From Indioceanicola profundi (lineage in GTDB: Bacteria > Pseudomonadota > Alphaproteobacteria > Azospirillales > Azospirillaceae): DNA of 64,000 bases. Position numbers and translations under genes: made by a program. Below are positions 18,490 through 28,618 of the stretch, one piece after another. How positions within the stretch are numbered: the stretch's first letter is position 1; each line of letters opens with the position of its first letter. Location: positions 2,011,001 to 2,075,000 of the forward strand of contig NZ_CP030126.1 of the NCBI RefSeq assembly GCF_003568845.1, in the 5' to 3' direction. The notes beneath the pieces are model-generated. The model worked only from the letters and a program-made list of their open reading frames with translations. It made no database searches and was not told where the DNA came from.

Positions 18490-20157
18490 TCACCCCTCGG
18501 CCAAGGGCAGGCGGATCAGCATGCTGAGGCCGCCCTCGTCGCGGTTGCGGGCTTCCACCGTGCCGCCGATGGCTTCGGCGTTGCGGCGCACGACCCACAG
18601 GCCGATGCCGTAATGGGCCATGCCGTCTTCTCCCGCGCGCACCGGCAGGTTGGCGCCGCCCTGCCCGCCGCCGCTTCCGCCGGGACGCTGGGAGAAATAG
18701 CGCTCGAATATCTTGTCCAGGTTCGACGGCTCGACGCCCGGCCCCTCATCGTCGATGGTGAACTCGACGGACTTGCCGACACGACGCAGAGCCACCCTCA
18801 GCACCCCGCCGGGCGGCGAGAAGCTGATGGCGTTGTCGATGACGTTCTCGACGATGGTTTCCAGCAGATCCTCGCCGGCCCGGACCACCTGCCCCCGCTC
18901 CACCCGCGGGGCGAGATGAACCTGCCTCTCCTCCAATACGCCGCGGTAGCCCAGCAGCACCCGCTCCAGCAGGGCGGAGAAGTCGATGCGCTGGCGCGGC
19001 GGCTCCAGCAGGTCGGCCGCCGTCTCGTCCATACGGCGGACGAAGGAGACCAGCCCGTCCAGCCGTTCCACCGACGTCTCGATCATGTCCAGGGCGCGGC
19101 GACCGCGGGTATCCTCCGCCGGGACGATGCGCTTCAGAGGCTCCACGGCCTGCCGGATGATGGCGATCGGCGTCTTGAAGGCGTGGGCGTTGTCCTCCGC
19201 GGCGCGGCGGAGATTGACGGCGGAGTTGTGCAGCGTGGCGACCAACCGGTCGAAATCCTCCGCCACCGGAGCCAGCTCCGGCACCGTGTTGTGGGCGGTG
19301 AAGGTCAGCCCCCGGCCGCGCGGATCGGCGCCGCGGGACTGCACCAGATTGCGGGCCAGATCGCCGAAGCGGCGCAGGTTGCGCCAGATCTCCAGCATCA
19401 GCACCATGACGATGGCGGCCATGGCCAGATAGATCAGGGCGGCAGCCTGGACTTCCGGCGTCTTCCAGTAGGGCCGGCTCGTCCCCCCGAAGGCATCCGC
19501 CGTGTGGGAGGTGACGACGGCCCAGCAGCCCATTTCCGTCTGCACCGGGGCGATGGAGGTCAGCAGTTCCAGCCCGCCCTTCTCGGTCGGCACCGGGATG
19601 GCCAGCGGCTGGTCGCCGGCGCAGCTCGCCGCCAGACGGACCAGGACGCCCTGCTTGATGAGGCGCTGCCGCTCCAGATCCAGCATGGCGGTGGAAACCG
19701 CGGGAGCCGAGGCGACGTAGTAGAAGGCCTCGCCGGTTCGGCCCTTGGCGGTGCTGGGCCGCAGCAGCAGGCGGACACGGGTGTGCTCATCGGCGAAGCG
19801 GTTCAGCAGGTCGCTCAGCCCCGTCAGGGCGGAACCGTCCAGCCGCTGCAGCTCCGGCGCCAGGGCGCGGGAGATGAGCTGGCCCTGCTGCTGGGCGCTT
19901 CGCAGCAGCAGGATCTGGTTCTGCTGGTCGGCCTCGCGGAACCGCTCATAGACCAGTACCGGCACGGCCAGGAAGACGAGCCCGACCAGCACCAGCCGCC
20001 CGGCCAGCGACCGGGCGAGCAGGGAAAGCCTGCCGCGCCGCCGGCCGGGACGGGACGATTCGTCTTCCCGCCTGGACGTATGTCCGTCCATGACGGCCGC
20101 CCGCGGAACCGGCGCGGAAGGCGCCGCCTGATGGGGAACGGGCTGGTGCACCGACAC
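18490..20157 (-). CDS. Sensor histidine kinase
   Basis: The 555-residue membrane kinase has two transmembrane segments (about residues 51-70 and 238-258) flanking a periplasmic sensor region of about 165 residues. A linker follows, then the phospho-acceptor His325 in DNAHAFKTP, an N-box ENVIDNAISFSPP, a G1 box DDEGPGV and GIGLWVVRRNAE. A Gly-rich insert interrupts the region before GIGL. I start at GTG 20157; an ATG at 20091 is an alternative. It is 20 bases downstream of the response regulator gene, and the two form a two-component pair. The stimulus is unknown. Confidence 0.9.
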   Translation of the reverse strand: MSVHQPVPHQAAPSAPVPRAAVMDGHTSRREDESSRPGRRRGRLSLLARSLAGRLVLVGLVFLAVPVLVYERFREADQQNQILLLRSAQQQGQLISRALAPELQRLDGSALTGLSDLLNRFADEHTRVRLLLRPSTAKGRTGEAFYYVASAPAVSTAMLDLERQRLIKQGVLVRLAASCAGDQPLAIPVPTEKGGLELLTSIAPVQTEMGCWAVVTSHTADAFGGTSRPYWKTPEVQAAALIYLAMAAIVMVLMLEIWRNLRRFGDLARNLVQSRGADPRGRGLTFTAHNTVPELAPVAEDFDRLVATLHNSAVNLRRAAEDNAHAFKTPIAIIRQAVEPLKRIVPAEDTRGRRALDMIETSVERLDGLVSFVRRMDETAADLLEPPRQRIDFSALLERVLLGYRGVLEERQVHLAPRVERGQVVRAGEDLLETIVENVIDNAISFSPPGGVLRVALRRVGKSVEFTIDDEGPGVEPSNLDKIFERYFSQRPGGSGGGQGGANLPVRAGEDGMAHYGIGLWVVRRNAEAIGGTVEARNRDEGGLSMLIRLPLAEG

Positions 20158-20177
20158 GATGGATCAGGCGGCGCCGG

Positions 20178-20963
20178 TCAGGCGCGGTCCTTCGGCGCGC
20201 CGGTCAGCTCGGCCGGGTGCCGGTCGGACCAGCGATAGCCGAAGCCGGGATAGTTCTCGATCTCGTCGAAGCCGGTGTCGACGGCGCGGAACTTGTGGCG
20301 GATGCGCTTGATGAAAGCGCGGACATTGGCGCGGTAGCCGGCCGGGCCGTAGCCCGCCACGAAATCCTTGCCATGCACCAGATCGTAGAGGTCGCGGTAG
20401 GAGACGTCCTCCCCGGCCCGGGTCGCCATCAGCTTCACGATGTTGAATTCGGTCAGCGTCAGGTCGATGCGGGTGTCCTTCCAGAAGGCGCGCGCCACGT
20501 CCAGACGCAGCTCCAGCGAGCCGCGGCGGTAGACCTGCCCCAGGAGCTCGTTGTTGACGGCGTTGGGCTGCGCCTCCTCGGCGGTCGGCTTGCGGCCCTG
20601 GATGATGAGCTGCATGCGCTTCAGCAGGATCGGCAGGGAGCGCGACTTCTCCACGAAGTCCACGGCTCCGCCGGTCAGCGCCGTCTCCTCATAGATCTGG
20701 TCGGACAGCACGGTCAGGAAGATGACCGGAATGTCGATGTCGCGGGCCCGGAGCTGGCGCAGCGTCTCGATCCCGTCCATGCGGGGCATGCGCCAGTCCA
20801 GCAGGATCAGGTCGGCGGAGCCGCCATTGATGAAATAGTCCAGGGCGGTGTGGCCGCGGTCGAACGGCACGACCTCGAACCCCTCGTCCGAGAGGTTCAT
20901 GCCGAGCGATTCCCGAAACAGATCGTCGTCATCCACCAGTGCGATGCGAGCGAGGGGCATCAT
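20178..20963 (-). CDS. Response regulator transcription factor, winged-helix output
   Basis: The 261-residue protein has a receiver domain (acidic pair in VDDDD, phospho-Asp56 in LLDWRMP, Thr in FLT, Lys106 in VEKS) and a C-terminal OmpR/PhoB-type winged helix (LTLTEFNIVKLMATRAGE, NYPGFGYRW). The receiver is reminiscent of the ChvI group, but the fit is loose and I give no gene symbol. I start at ATG 20963, preceded by GAGGGAAA; the longer upstream extension would overlap the preceding gene by far more. The start overlaps the end of the upstream gene by 35 bases, suggesting translational coupling. Confidence 0.88.
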   Translation of the reverse strand: MMPLARIALVDDDDLFRESLGMNLSDEGFEVVPFDRGHTALDYFINGGSADLILLDWRMPRMDGIETLRQLRARDIDIPVIFLTVLSDQIYEETALTGGAVDFVEKSRSLPILLKRMQLIIQGRKPTAEEAQPNAVNNELLGQVYRRGSLELRLDVARAFWKDTRIDLTLTEFNIVKLMATRAGEDVSYRDLYDLVHGKDFVAGYGPAGYRANVRAFIKRIRHKFRAVDTGFDEIENYPGFGYRWSDRHPAELTGAPKDRA

Positions 20964-21618
20964 GCTGATTTCCCTCTCCCCAGGCCTGGGCGACAAGTTC
21001 GGCAAGGCATTGCTGATCGACATCGGGCTGCTCGTCCGTGCTGGTGAGTTCATAGGACAACGTTCGGAAGTCCCGCGTGGTCATTTCCATGAACATGAAC
21101 ACGCGAAGGACACAGCGTTCGCTGGCGTACTGCCAGGTCTTCGCCGGCGGAATCTCCTGGGTCCAGGCTGGCTGGCCCAGGAGGTCCAGCGTCTCCGCTT
21201 CGGTCATGCCGACCAGGACGCCGGGATCGATCTTCGCCGCCACCGCCGCGGTCTGCTGGCTGGCGGCATCCACCGGTTCCGGCCGCTGCTGCGGCAGGAC
21301 CACGGCGGGAATGGCGACGGGCTTCGGCTTGGGCTTCGCCTTCGGAACCGGCGAGGTGGGCGCCAGCGCCGGTGCCGGGTCCGGCGGCGGCAGAACGGCC
21401 ACCTGCGTGTTCAGCGGCTGCGCCTGCTCCTGCGGCCGCTCGGCGCAGCTTACCAGGAGGCCGGCAGCCACCAGCAGCGCCATCGCGCAGCTCAGCAGGC
21501 CGTTCAGCCCACGCCCATGGGCGCCGCAGACCGCGGATGCGGCCTTCGCCACCGCCACTGGCGTTGCGCCGCCGGGAAATTCCCGCAGCGCCGGATTGCT
21601 GTCCGCCGTCTGAAACAC
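20929..21618 (-). CDS. Unknown membrane-anchored protein preceding the two-component pair
   Basis: I predict a 229-residue protein starting at GTG 21618, chosen because GGAGGA lies 10 bases upstream. The N-terminal 40 residues are polar. Then comes a hydrophobic stretch ending in a lipobox-like LLVSC; a proline/alanine-rich linker with a KAKPKPKPVAIP segment; and a C-terminal domain with VGMTEAETLDLLGQPAW and ERCVLRVFMFME, which recalls SmpA/OmlA-like or copper-resistance-like small domains without clear identity. Whether it is processed as a lipoprotein depends on the true start. It overlaps the response regulator by 35 bases, so it is part of the same operon and may be its sensor accessory. 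Confidence 0.6.
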   Translation of the reverse strand: MFQTADSNPALREFPGGATPVAVAKAASAVCGAHGRGLNGLLSCAMALLVAAGLLVSCAERPQEQAQPLNTQVAVLPPPDPAPALAPTSPVPKAKPKPKPVAIPAVVLPQQRPEPVDAASQQTAAVAAKIDPGVLVGMTEAETLDLLGQPAWTQEIPPAKTWQYASERCVLRVFMFMEMTTRDFRTLSYELTSTDEQPDVDQQCLAELVAQAWGEGNQHDAPRSHRTGG

Positions 21619-22476
21619 GTACCACCGTCCTCCTGCCAAGGTCCGAAGGCTTTCCGCGAACGGAGACAAAATCATGTCGTAGATGCGACAAAACTTCGAC
21701 CCGTGAACAGTCTTTCTTAGGACCAAAATTGGCCTGGATGGTGAATTGTCGGTTAAGAAAAGCTGGCCTACCCCCTTTTCGTTGCAACGCGGAGCGTACA
21801 AACCTTCGGTGGGGGTAGACCCCTAGCCCTGTTACGGCCGAGACGTTGCCTTCTATTGCATTCCGCCCTGAATTGCCCGTGAGAATAGGGAGTCATCTAC
21901 TCCATTATTGTGGACAAATTCAGCCGAAGTCGAGACAGAGACGTGCCGTTTCCAAGGCACTGGAGGGACAAGGCGAATCGCAAGGGTCCGACAGCGAAGC
22001 GGCGGGTTCCGGAGACCGGAGCCCGCCGCTGTCCCGCCATGGACCGGTGCCGCCGAAACGTACCTGATCCTGGACTTACCGCCATTCGCTGGCGCTCAGC
22101 CGGATGGGCACAGGCTGTTGCGATGAGTCCGCCCTGGGCGGCGCATGAAGCCCTGCCGCAAATGATCCGGCCGTGTTTCCGGCCATGTGGGACACAGGCC
22201 GGCATGTTCCCCGTTATGACGGATGCGCTCCGCCGCCCGGGTATGGGAAGCCTGACTCGCCTGTCCCGCGGGGTCAACGGCCAGGACGGCATGGCGCGCC
22301 GCGTCCGCTACCCGGCACGCACATGGCTCCGGCCTGTCTCCTTCCCGGCAGCGGATGGCGCAAACGCGCCGGGCGGAACGGAGTGTGCCTCGTCCTGTTA
22401 AGCGACGGAATCCCAGCCCACGCCGAAAGCGGCGCAGGGCATGACAGGCACACGAACAAGCTCAAGGAGGCCTCGA
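21619..22476. other. 858-base region without a recognisable gene
   Basis: This is the longest apparently non-coding stretch of the window. Its left half is AT-richer than average and contains the upstream region of the minus-strand two-component operon, with inverted copies CTACCCCC (21768-21775) and GGGGGTAG (21811-21818) that could pair. The right half holds the candidate EcfG promoter of the plus-strand stress operon. Several open frames cross it, the longest plus-strand one spanning 21910-22401, but none has a good ribosome-binding site or a recognisable product. A small RNA cannot be excluded. Confidence 0.5.
22375..22399 (+). promoter_or_regulatory. Candidate EcfG-type (general stress response) promoter
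   Basis: GGAAC at 22375-22379 and TGTT at 22396-22399 are separated by 16 bases, one mismatch from the alphaproteobacterial EcfG consensus GGAAC-N16/17-CGTT. It ends 77 bases before the start of a stress-type operon whose gene families are typical EcfG targets. Confidence 0.55.
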
Positions 22477-23829
22477 ATGGCGATGGGCGACACCACCGGC
22501 TCCGCAGGACGTGGATCGCAAGACCAGAATGGCAACCGCGCCGAGCGTGAGGCGAAGGAGAAAGCCACCCAGGCCAAGCAGGCCGCGTCCGATACGACGA
22601 ACGACCTGAAGGCGCAGGCGCAGCACAAGGGCGAGGAGTTGACCGAGGCCGCGAAGGAGCGGGCCCGCGAGACCTTCAATCGCCAGCAGAGCTTCGCCGC
22701 CAGCCAGATCGAAGGCGTGGCTCACGCGCTGCGTCAGGCGGCCGACCAGCTGAACAAGGAAGACCAGGGTATGACGGCCCGCTATGTGGGCGAGGCCGCC
22801 AGCCGGGTCGAGCGTTTCGCCGACACGGTGCGCGACCGCAACCTGGACGACCTGCTGGCCCAGACCGAGCGCTTCGCCCGGCGTCAGCCGGAGCTGTTCC
22901 TGGGCGGCGCGCTGTTGGCCGGCATGGCGCTGGGCCGCTTCCTCCGCGCCTCCTCCCACCGCGGCCATGTCCGCAGCCAAGCAGCGTCCGGCACGGGCGG
23001 CAGCTATGGAAGCAGCAGCTACGGCGGCGGCAGCTATGGCCGGTCCATGGGCGCTGGAGGCGCCGGGGGCCGCCCTTTCGGGGCTAGCCGCACCGGCGGC
23101 GCTGGCTATGGGTCCAGCGGATATGCCGGTGCGCGCGGCCGCGCCTACAATGCCGACGACGGCGACGATGCCGCCAGCTACGGCTCGTCCGGCGGCATGG
23201 ACGAGATGACCCGGCGCATGCGGACCCACAGCTCCCGCGCCGACGAGTATGCGCACTATCCGGCGGCCGACGGGCTCGCGGGGCGCAACACCCCCGATCC
23301 GCTTGGCAGCACCTCTTCCACCGGGCTTGAGGGCGGGGGAGGCATGGGCTTTTCGGCCGGCGGTTCCGGCGGCGGCACAGGCGGCGGAAGCGGTCCGGGC
23401 GCCACCGGTTCCGACCAGCGCACGACGGCCATGAACCTCAGCAACCAGCCCTCCTCCATGGGTGCGGGGGCCGGCGGCCGCGGCGCGCCGACCGGCGGTA
23501 CCGGTGCAGGCGGTCTGGGCGATACCGGCACCAGCCGTATGGCGGGCACGCCGGGCTCCACCGGGGTCGGCTTCGGCGCCGGCAAGGCCGGTGAGGCGGG
23601 CGGCGCGGGCGGCGGTCTCGGCACCGGGGCGGCCACGACGGGCCAGCAGACCCCCGGCGGCAAGGGTACGACGACCACCAACCCGACCAGCGGCAGCACC
23701 ATGACCAGCGGCGGCGGCAAGAGCGGCGGCTCCACCGCGCCGAGCGACAGCGCGCTGGGCACCCATGGCATCGGGTCCGAACGTGCGGCCGGGAACGACA
23801 AGTCCGGCGGCAAGAAGGACAAGGCATGA
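22477..23829 (+). CDS. Nutrient-deprivation-induced-type glycine-rich membrane protein
   Basis: The 450-residue protein has three parts. The N-terminal 115 residues form a polar amphipathic helix region (AEREAKEKATQAKQAASD). A conserved block follows with FAASQIEGVAHALRQAADQL, RYVGEAASRVERFAD and RRQPELFLGGALLAGMALGRFL, the last a membrane helix at about residues 145-160. The remaining 280 residues are low-complexity Gly/Ser/Thr/Ala. The middle block resembles the nutrient-deprivation-induced (Ndi) proteins of rhizobia. AAGGAGG precedes the ATG by 7 bases. It is the first gene of a four-gene operon and overlaps the next one by 4 bases. Biochemical function is unknown. Confidence 0.8.
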   Translation: MAMGDTTGSAGRGSQDQNGNRAEREAKEKATQAKQAASDTTNDLKAQAQHKGEELTEAAKERARETFNRQQSFAASQIEGVAHALRQAADQLNKEDQGMTARYVGEAASRVERFADTVRDRNLDDLLAQTERFARRQPELFLGGALLAGMALGRFLRASSHRGHVRSQAASGTGGSYGSSSYGGGSYGRSMGAGGAGGRPFGASRTGGAGYGSSGYAGARGRAYNADDGDDAASYGSSGGMDEMTRRMRTHSSRADEYAHYPAADGLAGRNTPDPLGSTSSTGLEGGGGMGFSAGGSGGGTGGGSGPGATGSDQRTTAMNLSNQPSSMGAGAGGRGAPTGGTGAGGLGDTGTSRMAGTPGSTGVGFGAGKAGEAGGAGGGLGTGAATTGQQTPGGKGTTTTNPTSGSTMTSGGGKSGGSTAPSDSALGTHGIGSERAAGNDKSGGKKDKA

Positions 23830-24053
23830 GCAGCGACCGTAAGTCGGATGTCGTGACCCCGCGCGAGCGCAGCGACGCCGCGCGGGAGCACAACCCCCAC
23901 CCGGCCTCCGGTCCGGCTGTCGGAGCCCGTCACCGGCCGGGCGCCCATGACGATCAGACCGGGCAGACCGGCATGAACAGCACGGCCGACCGCGACCTCC
24001 AGCAGAAGCCGGCCAAGCCCACGACCACCCGTCCAGGAGGGTTCAGCCCATGA
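23826..24053 (+). CDS. Small hydrophilic protein in the stress operon
   Basis: A 75-residue polar protein rich in Arg, Asp, Pro and Thr, with no membrane helix or recognised domain. Its start codon overlaps the upstream stop (ATGA at 23826-23829) and its stop overlaps the next start (24050-24053), so translation is probably coupled on both sides. That layout is the main evidence that it is real. No family is recognised. Confidence 0.6.
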   Translation: MSSDRKSDVVTPRERSDAAREHNPHPASGPAVGARHRPGAHDDQTGQTGMNSTADRDLQQKPAKPTTTRPGGFSP

Positions 24054-24505
24054 CCGTGTATAATGATCCTGCCGGGCCCGACCGCCCCGAGCGCATTGAC
24101 CCGGCCGGCGTGGAGCCGGCCCGCGACGACCGTCCGCTGACGTCGCTGTTCAGCGAGCTTGCAACCGAGACCTCCGCCCTGATCCGCAAAGAGATCGAGC
24201 TGGGCAAGGCGGAGCTGTCCGAGAAGGCCGCGCAGGCCGGCAAGGGCGCCGCGAGTCTGGCGATCGGCGGGGCCGTGGCCTACACCGGCGTGATCTTCCT
24301 GCTTCTGGCCCTGACCTTCGGTCTGGCCAACTGGCTGCCGCTCTGGGCGTCGGCGCTGATCGTCGGCGGCCTGGTGCTGATCGTCGGCCTGGTCATGCTC
24401 GCCAGCGGTCGGAACAAGCTGAAGGCGAGCAATCTCGCCCCCAACCGCACCATCGAAACCATCAAGGACGACGGCCGCTGGGCCAAGGCCCAGGTCGGAC
24501 GCTGA
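24050..24505 (+). CDS. Phage-holin-superfamily III (DUF1469) membrane protein
   Basis: The 151-residue protein has a charged helix (LFSELATETSALIRKEIELGKAELSEKAAQ) followed by two hydrophobic helices, about residues 70-95 and 96-120, the architecture of the Actinobacteria/Holin-X Phage_holin_3_6 family. Despite the name there is no phage context. In alphaproteobacteria these genes sit with DUF3618-type and Ndi-type proteins in stress operons. It is translationally coupled to the small protein before it and is followed after 120 bases by the fourth gene of the group. Confidence 0.85.
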   Translation: MTVYNDPAGPDRPERIDPAGVEPARDDRPLTSLFSELATETSALIRKEIELGKAELSEKAAQAGKGAASLAIGGAVAYTGVIFLLLALTFGLANWLPLWASALIVGGLVLIVGLVMLASGRNKLKASNLAPNRTIETIKDDGRWAKAQVGR

Positions 24506-24625
24506 TCCCGTCGATTCCGTCCGCAAGGACGGCCGTACAGGACCCGCGGGCCGGGGCCAACAACGTCCAACCAGCGTCCGGCCTCACCGGGCAGCGGCCC
24601 GGTGGACGACGGAAGGAGGAAGAAG

Positions 24626-25462
24626 ATGACTTATCAGACGGAAGCCCCCGACTATCGCAGCGCCTACCGCGACTTCGATTACGAGGACGACCACGACGAC
24701 CGCGACTGGGACGACCGGATCGAGGATACGATCAAGGACAACAAGCTGCCTCTGGCCCTGATCGGGCTGGGCATCGGCTGGATGCTGCTGTCCAGCGCCC
24801 GCGAGACGGAAATGTACCAGCAGTACAGCCACCAGATGTCGGACCGCACCCGCGGCCTGCGTCAGCGCGCCCGCAGCACCTTCGACGACTACCGGAACCG
24901 CGCCGAAAGCGCCGTCGGCCGGAGCAGCGGCGACAAGGGCAGCGGGTCCAGCACCGATGCCGGCTATGACCGCATCGCCGACTACGACGCCCGCCAGGAC
25001 TATGCTTCCAACAGCGGTTCGGGCAGCAGCTGGCGCAGCGGCATGAGCGAGCGCTACGGCCATGTGACCGACCGCGCCCGCGGCATGGGCCGCAATACCT
25101 CCATGCGGGCGCGTCAGGTCGGCCGGTCCTTCTGGGACATGGTGGATGAGCATCCGCTGGCGGTGGGGCTGATGGGCGTTGCCCTGGGCGCCGCGATGGG
25201 CGCCAGCCTGCCGGCCACCGAGACTGAGGATGAGTGGCTGGGCGATTACCGCGACCGCACCATGGACCAGCTCTGGTCGCGCGGTCAGGAGACCGCCCGC
25301 CAGGCCACCGACGTGGCCAAGGAAGCGGTCAGCGCCGGCGCGCACGCCGCCCGCGAGACGGCCGAGCGCCGCGCCGAGGAGCAAGGCCTGACCGGAAATG
25401 GCGGCAACGGCTCCACGTCGAGCACGGGCAATGGCAGCACGGGCAGCAGCAACAAGTCCTGA
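24626..25462 (+). CDS. DUF3618-like membrane-associated stress protein
   Basis: The 278-residue protein begins with an acidic Tyr/Asp-rich stretch, a hydrophobic segment LPLALIGLGIGWMLLSS (about residues 49-65), a long Arg/Asp/Ser-rich region, a second hydrophobic segment PLAVGLMGVALGAAMGASLP near residue 190, and a Gly/Ser/Asn-rich tail. This matches the pattern of DUF3618-containing proteins found beside the phage-holin-superfamily gene. AAGGAGG lies 8 bases before the ATG. It ends the operon, and a strong terminator follows. Confidence 0.7.
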   Translation: MTYQTEAPDYRSAYRDFDYEDDHDDRDWDDRIEDTIKDNKLPLALIGLGIGWMLLSSARETEMYQQYSHQMSDRTRGLRQRARSTFDDYRNRAESAVGRSSGDKGSGSSTDAGYDRIADYDARQDYASNSGSGSSWRSGMSERYGHVTDRARGMGRNTSMRARQVGRSFWDMVDEHPLAVGLMGVALGAAMGASLPATETEDEWLGDYRDRTMDQLWSRGQETARQATDVAKEAVSAGAHAARETAERRAEEQGLTGNGGNGSTSSTGNGSTGSSNKS

Positions 25463-25500
25463 CGCACAGCGCTCCCGCAATCACTGGTCAATCGACCCCG

Positions 25501-25532
25501 AGCCCCGCGCCCACCCGGCGCGGGGCTTTTTC
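25501..25532 (+). terminator. Rho-independent terminator after the stress operon
   Basis: An 11-bp stem AGCCCCGCGCC / GGCGCGGGGCT with a CACCC loop is followed directly by TTTTT, 38 bases after the stop of the last stress gene. Confidence 0.92.
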
Positions 25533-25597
25533 CGTCAAATACTTGGGCCATGCAAGGCACCCTCTCCGCCGATGCATGGCCGCGGACCCGATACGGC

Positions 25598-25697
25598 TTG
25601 ACTGAACGCTCCGCAGCGCACACTTAAAGCGTACTGAATTGGTCCGGATTGGAAACCCCGATCCGGACCCGCTTTCCGCCGCGGGAGGAGCCCGGAC
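25598..25697 (+). promoter_or_regulatory. Probable promoter region of the suf operon
   Basis: A TTGACT box at 25598-25603 lies about 100 bases before the Rrf2 start, and an AT-richer segment containing TTAAAG follows about 20 bases later. The spacing to a -10 element is not ideal, so the boxes are tentative. Autoregulation by the first gene product is expected for SUF regulators. Confidence 0.4.
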
Positions 25698-26174
25698 ATG
25701 ATCAGGCTCAGCAAGCTGACCGACTATGCCGTCGTCGTCCTGACGGAGATGACCAGGGTGGAGCCCGGCACGGGCAAGCCCGCCGTCTTCACCGCGCCGG
25801 CGCTGGCCGACCGCACGGCCGCACCCGTGCCGACGGTGCAGAAGGTGCTGAAGCTGCTGGCCCGGGACGGCATCGTGGTCTCCACGCGCGGGGCCGCGGG
25901 CGGCTACAGCCTGGCTCGGCCGGCCGACCGCATCTCGGTCGCGGAGATCATCACCGCCATCGATGGCCCGATCGCGCTGACCGACTGCGTGGATGGCGGC
26001 GAGGGAAGCTGCGGCGTCCAGCCGCTGTGCCCCATGCGGGGCAACTGGGACAAGGTGAACCGGGCGGTCCGCACCGCCCTGGACGGGGTTTCGCTGGCCG
26101 ATATGGCCGTGCCGTCCCTGCCCGCCTTCGAGGTCACGGCCAAGTCGGCGCGCGGCGCCGTGATGGCCGGCTGA
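25698..26174 (+). CDS. Rrf2 family Fe-S assembly regulator (SUF operon regulator)
   Basis: The 158-residue winged-helix protein (LSKLTDYAVVVLTEM, GAAGGYSLAR) has three cysteines, C97, C105 and C111 in DCVDGGEGSC...LCPMRG, the cluster-binding pattern of the IscR/SUF-regulator branch, here with spacing 7 and 5. It heads the suf operon, 53 bases before sufB. Such regulators bind a [2Fe-2S] cluster and repress suf genes when clusters are plentiful. The gene layout and the Cys triad make the assignment strong; the exact DNA site is not identified. Confidence 0.92.
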   Translation: MIRLSKLTDYAVVVLTEMTRVEPGTGKPAVFTAPALADRTAAPVPTVQKVLKLLARDGIVVSTRGAAGGYSLARPADRISVAEIITAIDGPIALTDCVDGGEGSCGVQPLCPMRGNWDKVNRAVRTALDGVSLADMAVPSLPAFEVTAKSARGAVMAG

Positions 26175-26227
26175 CCCGGCGGACGGAACGGTAGAGCACA
26201 CAGGTTCGAGCAAGAGGGACGAGGCAC

Positions 26228-27709
<1,482 letters not shown>

Positions 27710-27722
27710 GGAAAGCAAGCCC

Positions 27723-27819
27723 GTAGGTCGGATTAGCGGGCAACCGCCCGCGTAATCCGACGCTCCCTGGTGCGAGGAACGATGTCGGATCACGGCGCAT
27801 CGCGCCTGATCCGACCTAC
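27723..27819. repeat. Bipartite hairpin repeat, copy 2, between sufB and sufC
   Basis: Two adjacent hairpins form this element: GTCGGATTA-GCGGGC pairs with GCCCGC-GTAATCCGAC, and GTCGGATCA-CGGCGC pairs with GCGCC-TGATCCGAC. The outermost ends GTAGGTCGGAT and ATCCGACCTAC are exact reverse complements. A diverged copy sits at 5639-5731. It looks like a REP/BIME-type element inserted into an operon. Confidence 0.8.
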
Positions 27820-27839
27820 CAATGAACGGATGTCACGTC

Positions 27840-28598
<759 letters not shown>

Positions 28599-28618
28599 CG
28601 GCAGGAGGAGCGGCCATC

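Noticed and set aside
21910-22401. Plus-strand open frame of 163 codons in the non-coding region
   Set aside because: No ribosome-binding site, Arg/Pro-rich and unlike any family; it also runs over the candidate EcfG promoter.
22981-23760. Possible tandem DNA repeat in the glycine-rich gene
   Set aside because: The protein is low complexity, but I see no regular repeating DNA unit; it is codon-level Gly/Ser/Ala bias.
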